A DNA stretch of 14,253 bases, taken from an uncultured Mycoplasma sp. GTDB taxonomy: Bacteria > Bacillota_I > Bacilli_A > RF39 > UBA660. How positions within the stretch are numbered: position 1 is the stretch's first letter; the number at the start of each line of letters is the position of its first letter. A program made the translations under genes and the position numbers. Below are positions 14,142-14,253 of this stretch, piece after piece. The notes under the pieces were generated by a model that was not told the DNA's origin, ran no database searches, and saw nothing but the letters and a program-made list of their open reading frames with translations. The stretch spans positions 1 to 14,253 of the forward strand of contig CANOGG010000004.1 of the NCBI GenBank assembly GCA_947565485.1, written 5' to 3'.

Positions 14142-14253
14142 TAGCGTTTCACCTCGACCATTTCGAAGCATTCGATAATATCGCCGGTTTTAATATCAGA
14201 ATAATTATCGAGAGTGATACCACATTCAAAACCTTTTTTGACTTCTTTCACAC
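14141..14253 (-). CDS. infB: Translation initiation factor IF-2 (C-terminal end only)
   Basis: Only the last 36 codons are in the window. They read [16 protein letters not shown] and continue through [16 protein letters not shown], which is the conserved extreme C-terminus of bacterial IF-2 (the typical ending is GFECGI..Y.D...GD.IE.F...E). IF-2 is the GTPase that places initiator tRNA on the 30S subunit and promotes subunit joining. The stop codon shares one base with the rbfA start, the usual tight coupling of this operon. The GTPase domain lies outside the window. Confidence 0.95.
   Translation of the reverse strand, partial: VKEVKKGFECGITLDNYSDIKTGDIIECFEMVEVKR

Noticed and set aside
1..14253. 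tRNA, rRNA, CRISPR array, insertion sequence or phage attachment site
   Set aside because: I found no cloverleaf, no regularly spaced long repeats, and no terminal inverted repeats or integrase. The Rpn-type gene is transposase-like by family name only and has no flanking repeats that I could see.

Overview
The window is AT-rich and comes from a low-GC Gram-positive bacterium, most likely an uncultured member of the Bacilli or a Mycoplasmatota-adjacent lineage. The support is good Shine-Dalgarno sequences, a Firmicutes-type division cluster order (mraZ, rsmH, ftsL, class B PBP), a PrsA lipoprotein foldase, YjcZ-like tiny membrane proteins and a CGAAC-type LexA box. Tryptophan is encoded by TGG, so the standard bacterial code is in use. 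However, none of the 17 visible stop codons is TGA (13 TAA, 4 TAG).

Layout. Bases 1-3023 hold the start of the division and cell-wall cluster on the minus strand: a promoter, three MraZ boxes, mraZ, rsmH (TTG start), ftsL and a class B penicillin-binding protein cut off by the window edge. Bases 3141-4142 hold an unrecognised 333-residue protein. Bases 4226-4491 hold two tandem tiny single-span membrane proteins that automated calling easily misses. Divergent from them is prsA (4646-5668) with a strong promoter and a bidirectional terminator. A DUF5680-type gene (5746-6212) follows, frameshifted at a run of nine A. recX (6291-7049) has its own promoter with a LexA-like box inside it.

Bases 7108-10833 carry the most unusual content: a MoxR-type AAA+ ATPase gene followed by an 894-residue membrane protein. 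That protein has a long unknown cytoplasmic N-terminus, a transglutaminase-like domain between two membrane spans, and a DUF4129-like tail. It resembles the MoxR/DUF58/transglutaminase operons of other bacteria, but no DUF58 or von Willebrand gene is present. Next come a frameshifted Rpn/PD-(D/E)XK nuclease-type gene (10908-11800), a small lipoprotein (11946-12488) and a divergently transcribed membrane-anchored PTS EIIB-like domain (12591-12908) whose active-site cysteine is displaced.

Bases 12959-14253 are the end of the translation cluster infB-rbfA-truB with overlapping genes. All genes except prsA and the EIIB-like gene are on the minus strand. No tRNA, rRNA, CRISPR array, insertion sequence or integrase was seen, and no gene-free stretch exceeds 300 bases.
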